DNA from: Emergomyces orientalis
Taxonomy: Eukaryota > Ascomycota > Eurotiomycetes > Onygenales > Ajellomycetaceae
Assembly: GCA_002110485.1 (NCBI GenBank)
Contig: MOWL01000067.1
Coordinates: 2,356,001 to 2,420,000, forward strand
Direction: 5' to 3'
Length of the DNA: 64,000 bases
The notes under the pieces were generated by a model. The model did not search any database. It was not told where the DNA came from and worked only from the letters and a program-made list of their open reading frames with translations. Positions 33,149 to 45,405 of this stretch are shown one piece after another. A program made the translations under genes and the position numbers. Each line of letters opens with the position of its first letter. The stretch's first letter is position 1.

Positions 33149-35554
33149 TTATCTTGATCGTTTGATATTTGACTTCAACCAGGGAGCAATACGCACATTC
33201 GTCATTCCAGATCTATCAATCATCTCGAGGGACGGGGCACTATCCGGTTCAAGATAACGAGGCAAAAAGCTATCGATAACATCATCACCTAACACAGGCT
33301 TTTGGCTGTCCCACGTGAAATGATTGATTGCCGTCCGAATATCTCTAGTTTCGACCGACTGGGTTTCGTTACTGGCATCATCGTTTTCAATGGCGATTTC
33401 TTTAGATGCAGGAGTGTCATTAAGAGTATCATCGAATCCAGAAACATTGTTATGATGGGCAGAATTGTCGCTAATTGTGCCAGCCACCGCATTTTGCGAG
33501 GAAACTTCTCATCTGGATGAATCGGACCCTCCCGCTTCGCTCAGATCCGCAGAATTGAAGGCAGCCGTTACCTGTGCACCCTCTATATGAGAGACTGCTT
33601 CGTTGCTAGCATCATTAAGCTTTGTCAGGCTATTCGGGTAGGCGGGCCTGTCAGCGGTAGCCACGACGCTGCCTTCCACGCGCGCTGGAGACGGAAGTGT
33701 GTAATAGTTGTTTGGCCCTTGACTATTATTTCTGGTGGCCGGCCTAAAGATGAAATTTTTCCATAAATAATCCTCTCCATCCGTGTCAGTCGCCGCATTA
33801 ATGTCATCTATTCCTCGAGAAGGTGGAACAGAGTCTTCGGGGGCTGCATCAGCTAGGCCCTGATTTGTTGGCTGTCTCGGAAATCGTTGTGATTGGTCTA
33901 TGGTTCCCCCCTGGGTCGACTGATCGCGCATTGTACTCTCACGTCGATTCTGCGACGATGGATAATCGTGGGATTCCAAGCTAGCGGATATAGAGTCCTC
34001 CCTCGTCGAATGGTTTGCAGCAGAGCACAAATCGTTCCTGATACCGGACACTGTCTGACTGTCAAAGAAAATTGGATCAGATGCACTACTCATGTTAGTT
34101 GCATCAGGCACATCATCCCCGGCGTAAGCGTTTGGGACTAAGTATCGCAGGCTATGGTCAGGGAATCTCTCGGGATGCATATAATAAGTTGTTTGCAATG
34201 CCGGCGGGGGTAACGAAGGATCATCTGTTGAAATGGGGCCTTGGCCGTGCGCTGAAGTTTGGCTCTTTCCAGCATTCAATGATCCTTGCCCGATGTATCT
34301 GTGACCCCGAGGGTGCACTCCTTCTCTGTTGTTTAGGTTTCTCGGTGGCACGGTCGAGGAACCATATCGATTTACGTCCGATCGCTCCAAGATGTTTGGC
34401 GGCCTTGAGGTATCCGGCATGTGTAGCCTCCTACCATCGCCTCGGTACTTTTTATCCCTCTCACCATTAGCCTGAATAACTCGTGTGTGATACGATACGT
34501 TATTACTCGATTCTGTCTGAAAAGGCACGACTAGATGCATGTCTTCGTTGTCAAGCAACATAGATTCGGATGGGCCTTGGCTTGGGGCAGATGACTCGCT
34601 GCCAACGATTGTCCAATAGTCGGGCGGCAATTCGTCAGTAGGATTATCTGGCCCAGAACTACGCTGCTGGATATCCATAGACCTGACTGGATTAGAAGAA
34701 TCCCGACTTCTGCGACTCGGCGACGAAACCCACATGTGTCCCCCAACCGCGGCTGAGATTCCTGCAGACCCTCTCTCTTTATGATATGGGGCGTACGAGA
34801 AGCCGTTAACATGCGAGCTCTTTTCGGTGCGATAAATATTGCGTGAGTTTGCGATTCTTGTTGTCTCCATGTCTGTTTGGAATCCTTCTTCTAAATACAT
34901 ATTTTCTTTCTCGCTGGGGCTATTATTATGTCCAACGGTTGCTCGCATTCCTTGTACCTTAACATAGACATCATCCCATTTCGTGTGGGAAAAATTGGAG
35001 GTGTCCGCATCTGGGCCGATTTGAGTTAAATGGCCCGTTGGATGGCCTATCATTGCTCCTATGGCGATGTCTGCCTCTGAGCTCTCTTCTTGCAGGGGAA
35101 TTCGGTCCTTCATCTCTGTTTGGCGGCGATGTCGTCTTTTTGCTGTATTTGCCGTATGTTGATCGCTCCTGGGAAACACGTTAATTCTAAGCGGCCGAGC
35201 AAGAGATAAGTTAGCCCAGTCTTCTCTTTTGAGGAGCTTTCGTCGGAGTTGTTCAAAGCTTCGCGACTCTTCGTTTTCGATGCTGCGTTTACTAGACCAA
35301 TCTGATGAAAAGGTTTCGTCCAGCCGTGTCTCGCATTCTACATTGCTGTCGATCATTTCTTGTTCTTGCTGACAAGATAACTCCGTGCGTAGACGCTGTG
35401 ATAGCAACGATCTAGCAGAGGATGAAGATGGTCCTTGGCGGGGTCTTTTCTGGGCTCTCTGTCTTGCTTTTGCAAAGTACTGTTTCTGGGCAGCCTTTAG
35501 GGACTTGTGGCTTTTATAGGAGTGGCGTTGTAAGCGGCCACCCGTCCAGTTCAT
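33149..35554 (-). CDS. conserved fungal protein (N-terminal NWTGGRLQRH motif) interrupted by in-frame TGA
   Basis: The ATG at 35554 starts MNWTGGRLQRHSYKSHKSLKAAQKQYFAKAR, a signature I associate with a widespread uncharacterised ascomycete family; a second recognisable block is KREDWANLSLARPLRI. The middle is Ser/Asp-rich and probably disordered. After 681 sense codons a TGA occurs at 33511-33509, but the same frame then stays open for 119 more codons to a stop at 33149, and that extension (DSFLPRYLEPD, GMTNVRIAPWLKSNIKRSR) looks like a natural C-terminus. Either the gene carries a nonsense change, the stop is read through (the following base is G; no TGA-CTA motif), or a poorly supported intron removes it. 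Function unknown; nuclear location plausible from basic clusters (inference). Confidence 0.6.
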
Positions 35555-36211
35555 CACGTCAGCGTACCAGAAAGTTCTAAATTGCCGGAAAATATACTTC
35601 GGAATGATGAAGGAAAGGTTCTTATTCCGCGGAACGAGATTGCAATAACATTATGCTTCCCGGCCAGGAAGCTTTGTAGACAAGGTTTGTCCGGATCAAC
35701 CATATAGAACGTTGTTGTAGACGACGTTGAGCTGTCAGCGGAGGTTGAAGTAAGGTTTGGATGAATGCCATTTCCTTTTCGGGCGGCTGCATTGAGGAAA
35801 TATATACGACGCCCCTTTTGGGAAAGCATGCATGTACCACACAGGGGATCCGACACTCTGGGTATAGGAACGCTATATACGGGCACACACACGCATAGAA
35901 GGACCGGGTTGTTCTACATGCGGTGTTATGTTAATGCTGTTACTGAGCTTACTCTACTATCTATTTGCTCGTATACCACCAGCTTAATAAGCAGCGGTTG
36001 AGCACTCAATACAGCTGATTCAGTACAACTAAAGGTTATCCATAATCATTTGGGGAAAGAATTTGAAAAGTGAAAGAGTCAAAGGGCCACCCAATATCTC
36101 CTTACAAAAGGTCATTATTTAAAAATATGAACACTGAAGATGCCCAAGATATATTGCTCCCCAAATTCTAGTTCGAAATGCAAATAAATAAATAAAGGAA
36201 CAAGGGACCAT
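35555..36211. other. intergenic region
   Basis: Upstream of the NWTGGRLQRH gene. An open frame over 35554-35892 on the minus strand ends at the ATG and is probably leader sequence. Confidence 0.45.
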
Positions 36212-37234
36212 TCAAGAAAATTGCAGTTGAACGCACACTAGACACATAAGCGAGCAGGCACACATGCTTCTCCTGCTTCGTGGCAGAGGACAAGACTGTA
36301 ATATATAAGGCATCATATCATTACCGGCTAATGATCCAAGCATGTATTCTCCAGTTTTTTCAACATCCCTTGCGAGGCAGTCTCCCATTATCATATCAGC
36401 AAAGGGAAGGAATGAGACGTGTAACGACCGCGAAAAGAAAGAGAAACTGCGAGGCTGAAAGTCCCAATTGTCCTCCACACTTTCCGTACGCTTATCAATA
36501 TTTTTTTTAATTCCGAAAATTTCCAATAAGGACGCTGGGAGGCGAGATGGCCTGAACCCTTGCCTCTGTGCTTTGACTCCTTCCTTGCTGCAAACGTTGG
36601 AACTGCAAGGATAAAGCGTAGTGCTGTTAACATGATTGAATGAGCCCTTCTCCATAGCCCAATAGTTGTGATTAACCAGGTTCGCAACATTGTTTGTGGC
36701 ACCATTATTAATTTCCAGAGCTTTGGAATTGGCTTCCTGGAAATCCTCTGGCTGGCTTGGGGGGATCTCCATCGCGTCTTTCAAAAACAGCAGATTGTTA
36801 TTGCGGGTTTCAAAGGTCAAATCTTTTATCAATTTCCCTTTGCGTTAGCCAAGAGCCGATTACAGGACAAACGCGTAGGAGGAACATAGCATACCGCTAC
36901 GGACAACAGTAACCCCGAAGAGGTGAGCTACAGTGGCTGCCCAGATAGCAACTTGGGGCCACTGGGCACGCATTTTGGCACTTTTCCGTTTTGAGAGTGT
37001 CTTGCGGCCGAAACCAAACGCCCACCGAAGATGTTTCCCAAGATTGGTGCTAGGGGCCGGACGAACACGGGATTTTCGGTGATTTGAAACTCGGATATAA
37101 AAAAAACAGAAGCTTCGTAGATCGATTAAAATCGATAAGGCTGAGTAGACTAGAGAAACATTTGCTAGAGCGTGAGGATGATGAAAAGAAGAAAGTGAAT
37201 AGAGTTTCTGGTAGGCTTCGCATGTTTTGCTGGA
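36212..37234 (-). CDS. unrecognised membrane protein, 5' end unresolved
   Basis: Two exons are inferred: 37234-36895, bounded by a TTCTAG acceptor and a GTATGC donor, and 36822-36212. Together they give about 316 residues. The first exon holds two hydrophobic stretches, LANVSLVYSALSILIDL followed by SFCFFYIRV, and WPQVAIWAATVAHLFGVTVV, separated by a very basic loop (RKTLSKRKSAK). The second exon is soluble, Asn/Ser-rich (PPSQPEDFQEANSKALEINN) with a Cys-rich end (MCACSLMCLVC). A first exon with the start codon must lie upstream of 37234; candidates near 37300 need very short introns, so I leave it open. I do not recognise the family; it may be lineage-specific. Confidence 0.4.
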
Positions 37235-37690
37235 CTAGAAGATAACTTTTCTTCAACGGCCGCTCTACCGCATGCTTTCTAATACGTAAATCGACACTCT
37301 GGAAAGACATTCCCAATAATCAAATTTTCAGAAACCTAGATTAGGGGGTACCAAATTTCATATGTATTCCGCGGGCCAACATGATCAACGACCTTGAAGT
37401 TTGACGGGAGCTAATTTTAAGCTTAACTTTATATCAATTCCGACTGTGTTGACGTCATACTTAAGATTTTCGAATTCCGGAACTCTCCATATGTACTGTA
37501 CAACCAGAACACCAAAGTTCGAGAAAGGTTCGCAGTCGATAATTTGGGGTCACTGAGCCTCTGACCATCTCTCAACCTAACTATCATGTAAGGTCGCTTC
37601 GTCTTTCGAGGAATATTTTCCCCAGGACCTGCCAGAGCAACTACAGAAAGGTATTCTTTTTTTTTCTCGTCAGAAACGGTCACACCTCCC
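37235..37690. other. divergent region before the UstYa-like relic
   Basis: It holds the unresolved 5' end of the membrane-protein gene and the upstream region of the relic. No further gene seen. Confidence 0.4.
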
Positions 37691-38603
37691 ATGGGAGGGT
37701 TTCGTCAGAACGAACCTTCTTCTAAGGTGGAGGAGGCTAATACCGCCACGGACTCGAACAAGAGAAGTTGCAAATATTGCGCAAAAAACATTAACCCTCT
37801 TCTTCCTTTAGCTGTCGCTTTCCTTTCTTTGGTGGGATGTTCAATATATTTGCTTGTTCAGGAGACAACAGGACTAGCTCCCAATAAAAAGTTACAAGGA
37901 AAGAGCGTTCCACATCTAAGAATACTACCCGGAACGTTTCAAAACGAATACCTAATTCTCTGCGGCCCGTGATTTTCGATGCAAAGGTTCGAACCATAAA
38001 CCCGTATGGAGGGCCGCCGCGAAATGAGCTTGATGGTATATGGAGAGGCCTGTATGATGGTACGCCCAGCTCCCTTCCCGAGCATAGTAAAATAATGTAC
38101 CTAATGAAATGGTCCAAAGTCAACCCATTCGCGGCGACCAGAAAGGATCTCAAACACTTGATAGGGCCAGTGTCGAAATCTCTACACGGCGAGGGCATTA
38201 TTTTATATCATTGGCGGTGTTTCATGAACTACATTGCCTAGTAGGTCTCCCCAAAAATAAAGCGAGAATCAAAATGGCTGATTTTGGCTGGCATCGAGTA
38301 AGGATATAATCCATCGATATGTCCACGCCTATTATCGAATGGACGAGCTTGATTCCTTAATCTCAGTTACTAACCAAGTTAGTAAGTATCCACGTATCGC
38401 TAAATCGCATAGCCATAAAAAATTTATCTCATGCTAATCCAATTTCATTGTAAGACGACTACATCGACATGGTTCGACAGGCTCTCTTGTGTCATGCTGA
38501 CTCGCTTTACACGATCCATAAATGGTCAAAGAAACACGAAATCAATATGGAAGAGGAGTTTTCGAAAGATCCAGAAGCATTGAAAAAAACCGAATTTGGT
38601 TGA
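37691..38603 (+). pseudogene. UstYa-like (DUF3328) protein gene relic
   Basis: UstYa-family proteins are membrane-anchored oxidases that catalyse cyclisation or hydroxylation in fungal ribosomal-peptide and other secondary-metabolite pathways. Visible: an N-terminal cytosolic stretch, one membrane helix (PLLPLAVAFLSLVGCSIYLL, about residues 37-56), the family block NPYGGPPRNELDGIW, and the first histidine motif FHELHC. After a likely intron (about 38237-38305) and a second (about 38381-38454) comes a stretch aligning with the second H-x-x-H-C motif, but it reads DDYIDMVRQALLC, so both histidines and the first cysteine are gone while the R and final C remain. Coding moves through three frames, with breaks near 37945-37975 and 38185-38210 that no plausible intron explains. 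I therefore call it a pseudogene. No peptide precursor or partner oxidase lies alongside. Confidence 0.65.
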
Positions 38604-41600
38604 AGGTATGGAGGAGAGTGTTACATCAGAGCCAAGCTGAGTACCCAGGTATTGATAAGTACACCAATGCAGCAATGAGACAATGATCTGTAATTAAGTA
38701 TTAATTAACTAATGGTGCCAATAAGATGACTTTCCAGAGGAGTTTAAATTTGTTCTCAATTTCATCTTGTGTGTTTTGACATCGCCTGCTCGGAATTAGT
38801 ATAATCCGAGTCACCAGTTCTTGGTTTAGTCATTCTCGCTTAGCTGTCCCGATTTGGTTACCTCGTTTTGGGTGTCAACAAAATCTTCCGAGGTTTATTC
38901 CTTGTCCTCAACAACTTTCACTTCAACCATTATTGCCAACAATACTTGTAGGACAAAGCACTGATCGATGCTACCAATGAAATTCGACTAACTCTACTGA
39001 ACAAGGACTCCATGTTTGGTGTCCGAAGAGTGGAAGGGTGGTGGCTGAATCCTGGCCATGCATTACATGGGATGCCTGGATAATGATGTACGTACCAAAA
39101 TTTTCTGCAATTTTCCTCTTCCTCTGTTTTCATGATGATTCCAATTTTTATAAGCATAGTTCAACTGAAGGTCTCCGGATCCTGAACGACAACCTTTACA
39201 TCTTTCACCTTTTCTGAACCCTCAATCATTCACATTTCTCTTTGACCTTGTAATAACCAATCTCCGATCGTTACTAACTTCGTGGGAGCGTAGGACTCTT
39301 TGACTGGACCAGTATGAGCCCATTCTAGGTTGCGCTACTGCACTGCTGCCCAACACTTCCGTGTGAAACCTCGTGAATTTGGCTGGACAGACATGACATC
39401 ACTGTTCACAAATGGTAATCGCCAGTACATGTACCTTTTTGTCACAAAAGAGATCAAAAGACAAAAAACTATGAACAGCTGATTCAGATGTAGAATATGA
39501 TACATCTCAAATGACCAAAAAGTCACTCCAATTTTAAATAAATTATTGGATTCAGCAGACAAAGACTTCATTTTTTGTAGCTTAATTTGGATTCCGCTCA
39601 TAAACCCATGCTCTTGTTGTGATGTAGCGAACTTTTCGAAAATGCTTGGCCCATCGTATTGCTTTTGGACTCGCCAGCCTGACGGTTCCGGAAAATCCTA
39701 TCATCTCATAGAGTCCAGCGCAGCGATTGTGTGATTTGTAAATGCAAGCTGCAGCAACAATTTGTGGGCGACAGATCTTGGGTCGAATCGAATTGCCAGA
39801 AAGTGACGGCTCTTCCACCGCTAGGTTGTTTTCAAATATGACCCACTCTGCTCAAGGGTGATATTGGGTGATACTGGTGAGACGGGAACAGACGGGGCGG
39901 CGCACCAAATGACACGTCAGTCAGAGTGGGCTGACGGGAGCCTATTCCTGCACCGGAACCTCGTCTGGTGCAGCCGCCGCCAACCTGAGCAGCAAACGAC
40001 AGCCAGTCGCCCCCTAATCACCTTCACCTACCGGGCAAACCTGACGAGATATCATGCATGGTGCTTCGCTGGCTGTCCATTGCCCCGCGTCAGCTTTGCA
40101 ACTATTCCCTCACAGCCCGCAAGGATGCTGCGGCTGCTGAGCTGGTCAAACCATCGAGCAGACGTGTTAAAGCCAGGTCAAATCCCCTTCTCATTCATCT
40201 TTTGACCTGCTTCCGTTTTTTTAATTCTGATCTCACAACTGGCATACAATTTCTCATGCTATCCAACCTCCCTATCTCTATTGATCCGTTTTGCTCTCAG
40301 CCTGCTTCTGATCTTACCTACTGGCCCAGCTGGCCTTTTGATGCTCCATTTTAACCCATCTCGCTTCCAACATACATTGCTTCTTATCTACTGGCCAACA
40401 ACATCTCCGTGCAAACTCCAGAACTCAAGATAGTGAATCTTTTTTCTTACCATTCTTTTCTTCTCCTGGATCGCCATTTCCGAAAAAAACATATCTGGCT
40501 ACATTCCCGGGAATTCAATCCACATTTAGGACAAGGACTCTTTTTTTTGTTTAAAATTGATCCAGCTCATCGACCCCTCTGTGAGGTTACAGTTACTCAA
40601 TTCAACCCAGAGCATAACACCAGCAGCCACCTTCGCTTCGAACTCATCAGGTAGTCCCCATTATCTTTCCTTAAATTTATCCCTTTTCAATTTCCTTAAA
40701 TCACGCTGGTCATGTACCCTCCGAAAAGTCATGTTTTTTCTTTTCCTTTTTTTCTTTTTCGTTCTTGTATCTCGAAATTATATCACTACGGACCTACCTG
40801 GGGAAGCCTTAGGATTTGCCTGTATTATTCTGAGTGCCGTAACCTTGGAGACTTTACTGGATACATCTTTGGGTGCCTGTGCAAGGACCCAAACCTTCAT
40901 GCATCCCGGCGATAGCCATCGTGGGGGGATGTATGTCGGTTCACACCTTAGGGTGCATAATGTTACATTCGTCGTGAGCAGTCATGATGAACCTTAGCCT
41001 TGATGATGGATACTGTCTCGTCTTGAACAGAGCATCTGCAGCTATCAGCACGTCGGTAAAACTCAAATGCATACGCCATTAAGCTGTCAATCCCTGGCGT
41101 TTAAGGGAAAAGATGAAAACGTTCTGCTCCAATGCCCGAAGATTCAGCCTTCTTCGGTAGGTATAAGGTATCCGACCCCAGGACACCAACCAGCTCCTGT
41201 CCGTTTTGTCCGATACAGTCTCATTTTCTTCTGGCCCTCAAAATGTGATGCCGCCCTTTCCTGGATTTCCCATTGCAGGGCACTACTATTCGCAGCTCAC
41301 CGTCGCTCGCGGTTGTGCTTGCGCCTGGAATCAGAGCAAAATAATGAATCACATCGCTTGCCCAATAATATTCCGTCAGAATTGTTAAGCCTTGGATGCC
41401 GGATATCCACTTTTAAGTGAGAATGCTGCGATCAACTTGGAAACCAGTCCTAGAATATTGTCCATGAGGCTCCTCCTGCCTGGTATTTCGTCGGGATTTT
41501 TTTTTTTTTTGATTTTTTTGATCTGTTTTTTTGACCGCATATTTCCATCTCAGATTGAGCTGTCGCTACCAACGGACCTGGGTCCAAAAATTACTTGTCC

Positions 41601-41896
41601 TTTGACGCGAATTGGCCTCCAACCCGACTTTGATCACCTTGGCACATCTGTGGAACTGGTAAAGAATGATACGCGACTGATGTCTGGTGGGTATTCATAC
41701 TTCTAATTGTCATGGTCCGCAAGCTAACGCCCTCGCAGGCTATTTCGAAACTTCTTGGGTCCTGGACTTTCTCGCTGTCTTTCATGCTTCGATATTTTCT
41801 TAACGCGTTCTACTTTCATTAGCATGGAGTTTACTGTTTCAAGTTGACGTAATACTAACTTCTATGTGTAATAGTTGTTGGAGGATATAACTTGCC
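38604..41896. other. long upstream region of the C2H2 factor gene
   Basis: About 3.3 kb with no recognisable protein. It includes a GC-richer block at about 39880-40180 and C/T-rich stretches with poly-T runs (41497-41510) near the factor gene. Many short open frames lie in the last 1.5 kb. A long promoter plus 5' leader is the likeliest content. Confidence 0.45.
41497..41510. repeat. poly-T tract
   Basis: An uninterrupted T run followed by further T blocks up to about 41535, upstream of the C2H2 gene. Confidence 0.8.
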
Positions 41897-43835
41897 ATGT
41901 CCACAAAAACAATAACCAACCCTCCAAGGGTTACGATAACAAAAAGATCTTACAAAATGAAGTCGCAATATGTTCCCAAACTTTCCACAACCACAGGACA
42001 GGATTGCCGTCAACCATCGTCTGCCATGACACAGGATGATGACTTCCATTCGCAGGATGCATTTTCTTTCTCTCCTTTATGTGGCTCCAGCACTCTACCC
42101 GACAACAACCAATGGGCGTATATGAGCTCTGGTTCTAGTACTACAAGCGATACCACAGATGAATCGTTTGAAACAGGCTCGATGCCAGTGACAGAACCAG
42201 ATCTCTCCAATTCCCAGGACTTTACATTTGCTTCTTATTCTCATCCAGTGATGTCAGGGCATGTCAATTCTTTGGACCACCCTGCCAGTTATTCCTCACT
42301 GTCAGATGTCCATAATATGCATGATGCGACAGATTCAGGAAACAGTCCTCACTTGGCATTCAGTAGTTCCCAAGGATACCAGCCCAGCTTGTCTTCCGTC
42401 TTTGTTTTCCCTTTTGATAATGCCGGATCCCAGCCGAATGGTGCCCATGGCTGTGACCCAGAGGATACGAAGGAATTGCGACTTGAATCCCAGGAAATTG
42501 AAAAATCTGAAATGTTTACTGGTGCACGCCCATACGACCATTTGCCAATGGATACTGATGGTTTTTCCGTGGGTGGCACGAACCAAGTGCCAGACCTTTT
42601 CAGTCATGGCCCGATCACCCCACCTCTGACTGATGGAAGCAATGATGCCTCCGTATCCTCAACGTGTTCACAAGACAGTTACGCTCCATTCTCTGGGCAA
42701 AATGATTCTATGTTTACCGACATGCCAAACTCCATTTCTCCCCAGCGCTTCAATCTCAGAGACCCACTCTGCCGTTTTACTCCCCCATGTGAACAGGATT
42801 TCAACAGGTAAGATGACGAGCAGTCACATTTTATCAACTTACGTACCTACCTTATGCGTTGCAGAATTTCTGATGCGAATTTATCACGTGGTTTAGAACC
42901 ATCAGAGCTTCGAAACAAAACCAACGACCACTGCTATCCGCAGCAGGATCCCGAACACGAAAAGAAGATCCAGAGGCATATTCTCTATCCGTAGGACAAA
43001 ACCCAAGTCTCAAGGAGGGCCAGGAAACAAGGAGCCCTAGAGATCATCACTATTATTCCCTGCCAACGCAAGCTGATGGAAAATACCACTGCCCATTTGA
43101 GAACGATGAGAAGCCTTGCTCGCACGCACCAACCACGCAAAAATGCGGCTACCAGTAAATACCCCTCGCATCCCCACATTTTTTGTATTCATGACTAACG
43201 ACTTTCCTCGCAGTAAATATCTTGACTCCCACTTGAAGCCATACCGTTGCAAGGTCAGCCAATGCGTGGATGCCCATTTCTCCTCGAATGCCTGTCTCTT
43301 CCGCCATGAACGGGAAGCACATGGAATGCATGGCCATGGAGAGAATCCCCATCTCTGTCACTTCTCCACCTGCGAACGTTCTGTGCCAGGGAACGGATTC
43401 CCCCGGCGATGGAATCTTCATGACCACATGAAGAGAGTCCACGACTATACTTCCTCTGAGAGAGTTAGCTCGCCAGAGCAGTCCCCAGTTGTTGGTCAAC
43501 AGTCCAAAAAGAAGGACCCTACAGTCCGCAAAAGGAAAGGAACCAAAGCAACGACTATGAAAAGAGTCCGATCCTCTCCAACGCAGACATCCAGTCTGGT
43601 TAAGGCTGCCCAAACGCAGGCTCAGCAGGGACAACAACTCCAAAATGCTGAACGGAACTACTATAACTGCCTTGCGCGCCTTCGAGAGGACTTGAACAAC
43701 ATCAACCCGCAGGATCCTGGTCTTCATGACAAGGCTAATGCCAGTTTACAGGAACTCCATACTCTTGCCCTGAACTACCGCTGCATTCGCGCTAGCCAAG
43801 CTGCAAATGAGCGGTCTTCAGGGTATTCTCGATGA
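41897..43835 (+). CDS. C2H2 zinc-finger transcription factor
   Basis: Inferred exons 41897-42807, 42897-43154 and 43214-43835 give 596 residues. The intron 1 acceptor GGTTTAG was chosen over an earlier GCAG because only it opens the frame running into the zinc fingers. Residues 1-360 are Ser/Thr/Asp/Pro-rich and probably an activation region. The finger block starts KYHCPFENDEKPCSH, continues CGYHKYLDSHLKPYRC, then CVDAHFSSNACLFRHEREAH and CHFSTCERSV...RRWNLHDHMKRVH: irregular C2H2 fingers of a type seen in many Eurotiomycete regulators. A basic segment (KKKDPTVRKRKGTKATTMKR) can be a nuclear signal, and a C-terminal Gln-rich helix follows (QTQAQQGQQLQNAERNYYNCL). An alternative start is the Met at 41957. 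Target genes are unknown. Confidence 0.8.
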
Positions 43836-45405
43836 GCTCAGATGAAATGAAAATCGACGGGCTCCCCCCATACCCTCGGATACCTTTGATTTTTTATCGA
43901 TCCCGGATTTGGAATTGCTCTTTATCGTGTTTTCTTTTTCTCTCCGTAATTTGGATTCCACTCCATGACGCCTCTTGGTGTAAATCAGGATTGTTCGACA
44001 TTTTATGCGTGTTTATTTTCCACGAGAGCGCAATAGACATGATTGTGAGATATGGGACAGCCCCCAAGGTATCTTTTTGCACGGATTCACCTTACCATTA
44101 CTACTCCGGAATGACCGCCCAATTCCTCATCGTTAGATTCCCACCATCAGTCTGTTGACCCCTAGCGAAATGGGAATTCTTCCTCTATAGCAACACACAA
44201 GCCTAAGAATCGACAATCCTGGATCCGAGCTGACCTTGTGTCATTTTGCAATGTCTTGGGGTGGATATACAAAAATATTCAAATTTCGCGTTTGTTTCTT
44301 AACATGTTGATTTTGGTTGTTGTGTTCCCCTGCATTACTCTTCGTTTAACTGGCTTTACTCTTGATTTTTGTTTTATGTCACTTTTTGTTTTTTATACAT
44401 ATATACATAACAGTCCCTCGAGCGTCGGGACCTGTTTTGGACACATGGGATATGGATTCGACTGTACTGATTATTTGGATGTTTTTATTTTGCATGTTTG
44501 CATGTTGGGAATATTTTTAGAACTTTGGGAGTGCCATTCAAGCTGGCCAAGGGAACAACGGCTTTATGGATTGTCTACATGACATATAGGAGGACTCGTG
44601 CTGTTCATCTTTGTATTCACTGTTGCTTCTGTTTACTGTTATTTTTTACTTTTACCTTTTTCCATTTCCATTCCTATCCTTTTTCATTTACTGACTTTGA
44701 TGACTATGATGAATGACTTGTAACGGCCAGTCACCCTTGTTTTTTACTGCACAAAAGAAGAACCAGGACAAATACCTAACTTGACCTTTTTCCTTTTTCC
44801 TTTGCCTGTGCTTTATTCATTTCTATTCATTTCTTGTTATTATCAACGACAACGGAGAGAGTATGCTGATGATCGGTATTTTCTTTGCTAAAACTTCTGT
44901 GCTAGCTTTCCTGTATCTTCCTGGCTCATCCCAGTTTCTCATGTTATATCTCTTTTCTTGCAGGTGCTCTGATTTGATTAGTCGAGTATTCATCTAGTCT
45001 TCAGTTTATTTTCCTTAAATGTCTCTCTCCCTTTACTTAAGGGGTAGTCGAGTAGGTTATAGAAAAGCTAGTTATTTTATTGAGTGTAATGAGAAGATTC
45101 AATTATACCACGAAAACCTGCGGAAACATCCGTGTTGCAAGCCTCTGATTAGGCTACAATGACACTTAGAGCTGCTCATCCTAACGCGCAGATATCATTG
45201 TTTCCAAAACTTCTCAGCGTCTGAGGAGTCAAATTACTTGCAATATTGCCCTTGATGCATCGAGATCCTCCATATGCTCAAATGAAGTCGAACAAATAGG
45301 TATCATTTATCGTAGACCCGCTAACACACGATATCCTATTATGTATTTTTGTTTCCTCAACCCAATCTACCGCTAAAACACATATCTGGAGCAAAAAAAA
45401 ACATC
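43836..45405. other. convergent 3' region C2H2 factor / kti12
   Basis: About 1.6 kb, strongly T-rich on the plus strand between 43880 and 45060; probably long 3' UTR and spacer. No gene seen. Confidence 0.5.

Noticed and set aside
35554..35892. 112-codon minus-strand frame ending at the ATG of the NWTGGRLQRH gene
   Set aside because: It ends exactly at the next start codon but has unstructured composition; more likely leader sequence than a gene.
43149..43727. 192-codon minus-strand frame
   Set aside because: Antisense to the zinc-finger exon of the C2H2 gene.
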